Notes under the pieces: model-generated
Database searches by the model: none
What the model was told of the DNA's origin: nothing
Seen by the model: the letters and a program-made list of their open reading frames with translations, nothing else
Assembly (NCBI GenBank): GCA_900544455.1
Contig: UQVJ01000019.1
Location: forward strand, 1 to 23,581
Reading direction: 5' to 3'
Source: an uncultured Eggerthella sp.
GTDB lineage: Bacteria > Actinomycetota > Coriobacteriia > Coriobacteriales > Eggerthellaceae
DNA: 23,581 bases
Shown: positions 22,744 to 23,581 of the stretch, in pieces
Layout of the letters: every line of letters starts with the position of its first letter
How positions within the stretch are numbered: the stretch's first letter is position 1
Program-made: the position numbers and the translations under genes

Positions 22744-23499
22744 TCATCGAAGAGCCTCCGACGACACCACGGGGCAGCGGAAAGTGTTTCGCAAAGCAAT
22801 CTCAGTCGCGCAATCTACGCCTGGCGAAACGATTATTTCCGAAAAAGGAGGTTCATTGCTTAAATCTTCGAATCCAACTAGACACCCTGCTTTGTTGTCT
22901 TTATCCGAAACAAAATCATTCGCAAAACAGATGAAACGAACTTCTTTCTCTTCAGAAAAGCAGTCCCGCTTTACGAATTCGTTCGAAGGATAAGTGGACA
23001 TTTCGATTGAATTCTTCGAATAAAAAACTGGTCTTATAGGATGGATCGACTCATCAATACTATTAAGTTCCTCGTCAGAGAAATACCGCACGAACCCGCA
23101 AGGAATGTCAGTCACTCCCAGAGAATTGCGGAGCATCGATGGAATAGACACGCAGCAAATTCCAGCAGCGGCTGCCCCAAATTCCTCCCACATGTATTTA
23201 CGGTCGCACCCATCGTGAACAGTCCAGCATGACACAAGAGGCATATGGGTTGCCCTCTTCGCATCCTGCATTAGCGAAAGCTGTTCTAAGCTAAACCCCT
23301 GTTTGCGACGTTTGAAAAGGGCATGATATTCCCCTTCGCTTTCATCGCTCATGCGGTCAAATCGGGAAAACCAAATGCCAGGTTTTTCTATCAGCAACTT
23401 AACTTTTTCCTTACTGAAATATCTGGCAATTGCAATTTCATTTCCATAAGGCAGCAAATCAAAGTCTGTCTGCAGCACATAGATGTCATTCGGGTTCAT
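22744..23499 (-). CDS. DUF2971-domain protein
   Basis: A 251-residue protein with features of the DUF2971 family: an N-terminal KPGIWFSRFDRMSDESEGEY (the family's 'fields that fall within a boundary' segment), SCWTVHDGCDRKYMWEEFGA followed by AGICCVSI, and a late KRDCFSEEKEVRFICF with the conserved E-R pair. The molecular function is unknown; members are often found near defence genes. I chose ATG at 23499, with AGGTGG six bases upstream. The frame stays open to an ATG at 23559, four codons' length from the adapter, so a longer N-terminus beyond the contig cannot be excluded. It is the first visible gene of the BREX-like unit, 48 bases from the next gene. Confidence 0.72.
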   Translation of the reverse strand: MNPNDIYVLQTDFDLLPYGNEIAIARYFSKEKVKLLIEKPGIWFSRFDRMSDESEGEYHALFKRRKQGFSLEQLSLMQDAKRATHMPLVSCWTVHDGCDRKYMWEEFGAAAAGICCVSIPSMLRNSLGVTDIPCGFVRYFSDEELNSIDESIHPIRPVFYSKNSIEMSTYPSNEFVKRDCFSEEKEVRFICFANDFVSDKDNKAGCLVGFEDLSNEPPFSEIIVSPGVDCATEIALRNTFRCPVVSSEALR

Positions 23500-23564
23500 C
23501 CTCGACCACCTACACCAAAGGATGGCGTTTGAAATCCCAAGAGGTTTCGAACGAATCATGGTCG

Positions 23565-23581
23565 AGATCGGAAGAGCACAC
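23565..23581. other. Illumina adapter remnant (right end)
   Basis: The last 17 bases (AGATCGGAAGAGCACAC) are the start of the Illumina TruSeq read-through adapter. Genomic sequence ends at about 23564, so genes upstream of the BREX-like operon are simply missing from the contig. Confidence 0.97.

Noticed and set aside
13171..23564. CRISPR array, integrase or insertion sequence within the defence locus
   Set aside because: I found no regularly spaced repeats, transposase or recombinase gene and no terminal inverted repeats.

Overview
This is an assembled contig. Both ends carry Illumina adapter sequence (bases 1-20 and 23565-23581), so neither end is a biological boundary. The housekeeping part suggests a Gram-positive anaerobe. 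The order metG - tatD - flavoprotein - rsmA - ABC transporter - veg resembles the Bacillus metS-tatD-rnmV-rsmA-veg neighbourhood. Protein style, moderate GC and several AGGGACAG-type hairpins make me favour a member of the Coriobacteriia (Eggerthellaceae-like). That assignment is an inference from gene content, not the result of a search.

Layout. (1) 21-1500: the N-terminal part of an AEC-family permease, divergent from a LysR regulator that probably controls it. (2) 1514-1589: tRNA-Ala(CGC) with its own promoter and a strong terminator, followed by a structured gap (about 1669-1866) with nested inverted repeats and no gene. (3) 1888-8257, all minus strand: metG, tatD, an FMN-reductase-like flavoprotein and rsmA, almost certainly one operon, then an ABC exporter and veg. 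(4) 8403-11960, minus strand: a heavy-metal resistance unit made of an ArsR/SmtB repressor with an operator overlapping its promoter, a free HMA metallochaperone and a P1B-type Zn/Cd/Pb ATPase, followed by a YgjP-like metallopeptidase. (5) 12081-13004: a DegV-family fatty-acid-binding protein.

(6) 13171-23499, minus strand: a defence locus related to type 1 BREX. In transcription order it holds a DUF2971 protein, a 135-aa unknown, a 492-aa unknown, a stand-alone protein matching only the C-terminal third of PglX, a 159-aa unknown, PglZ (type A phosphatase), BrxL (AAA+/Lon-like), a 335-aa unknown and a 61-aa unknown. Spacing is tight almost throughout, so this looks like one transcription unit. 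The methyltransferase part of PglX is absent from the position where it is expected. A different gene lies there, ending one stop codon upstream in the same frame. BrxA, BrxB and BrxC are not in the window and could lie beyond the 23581 end. The locus is either a decayed or rearranged BREX system, or a BREX variant in which the PglX C-terminal module works without its methyltransferase. This is the most interesting feature of the window.
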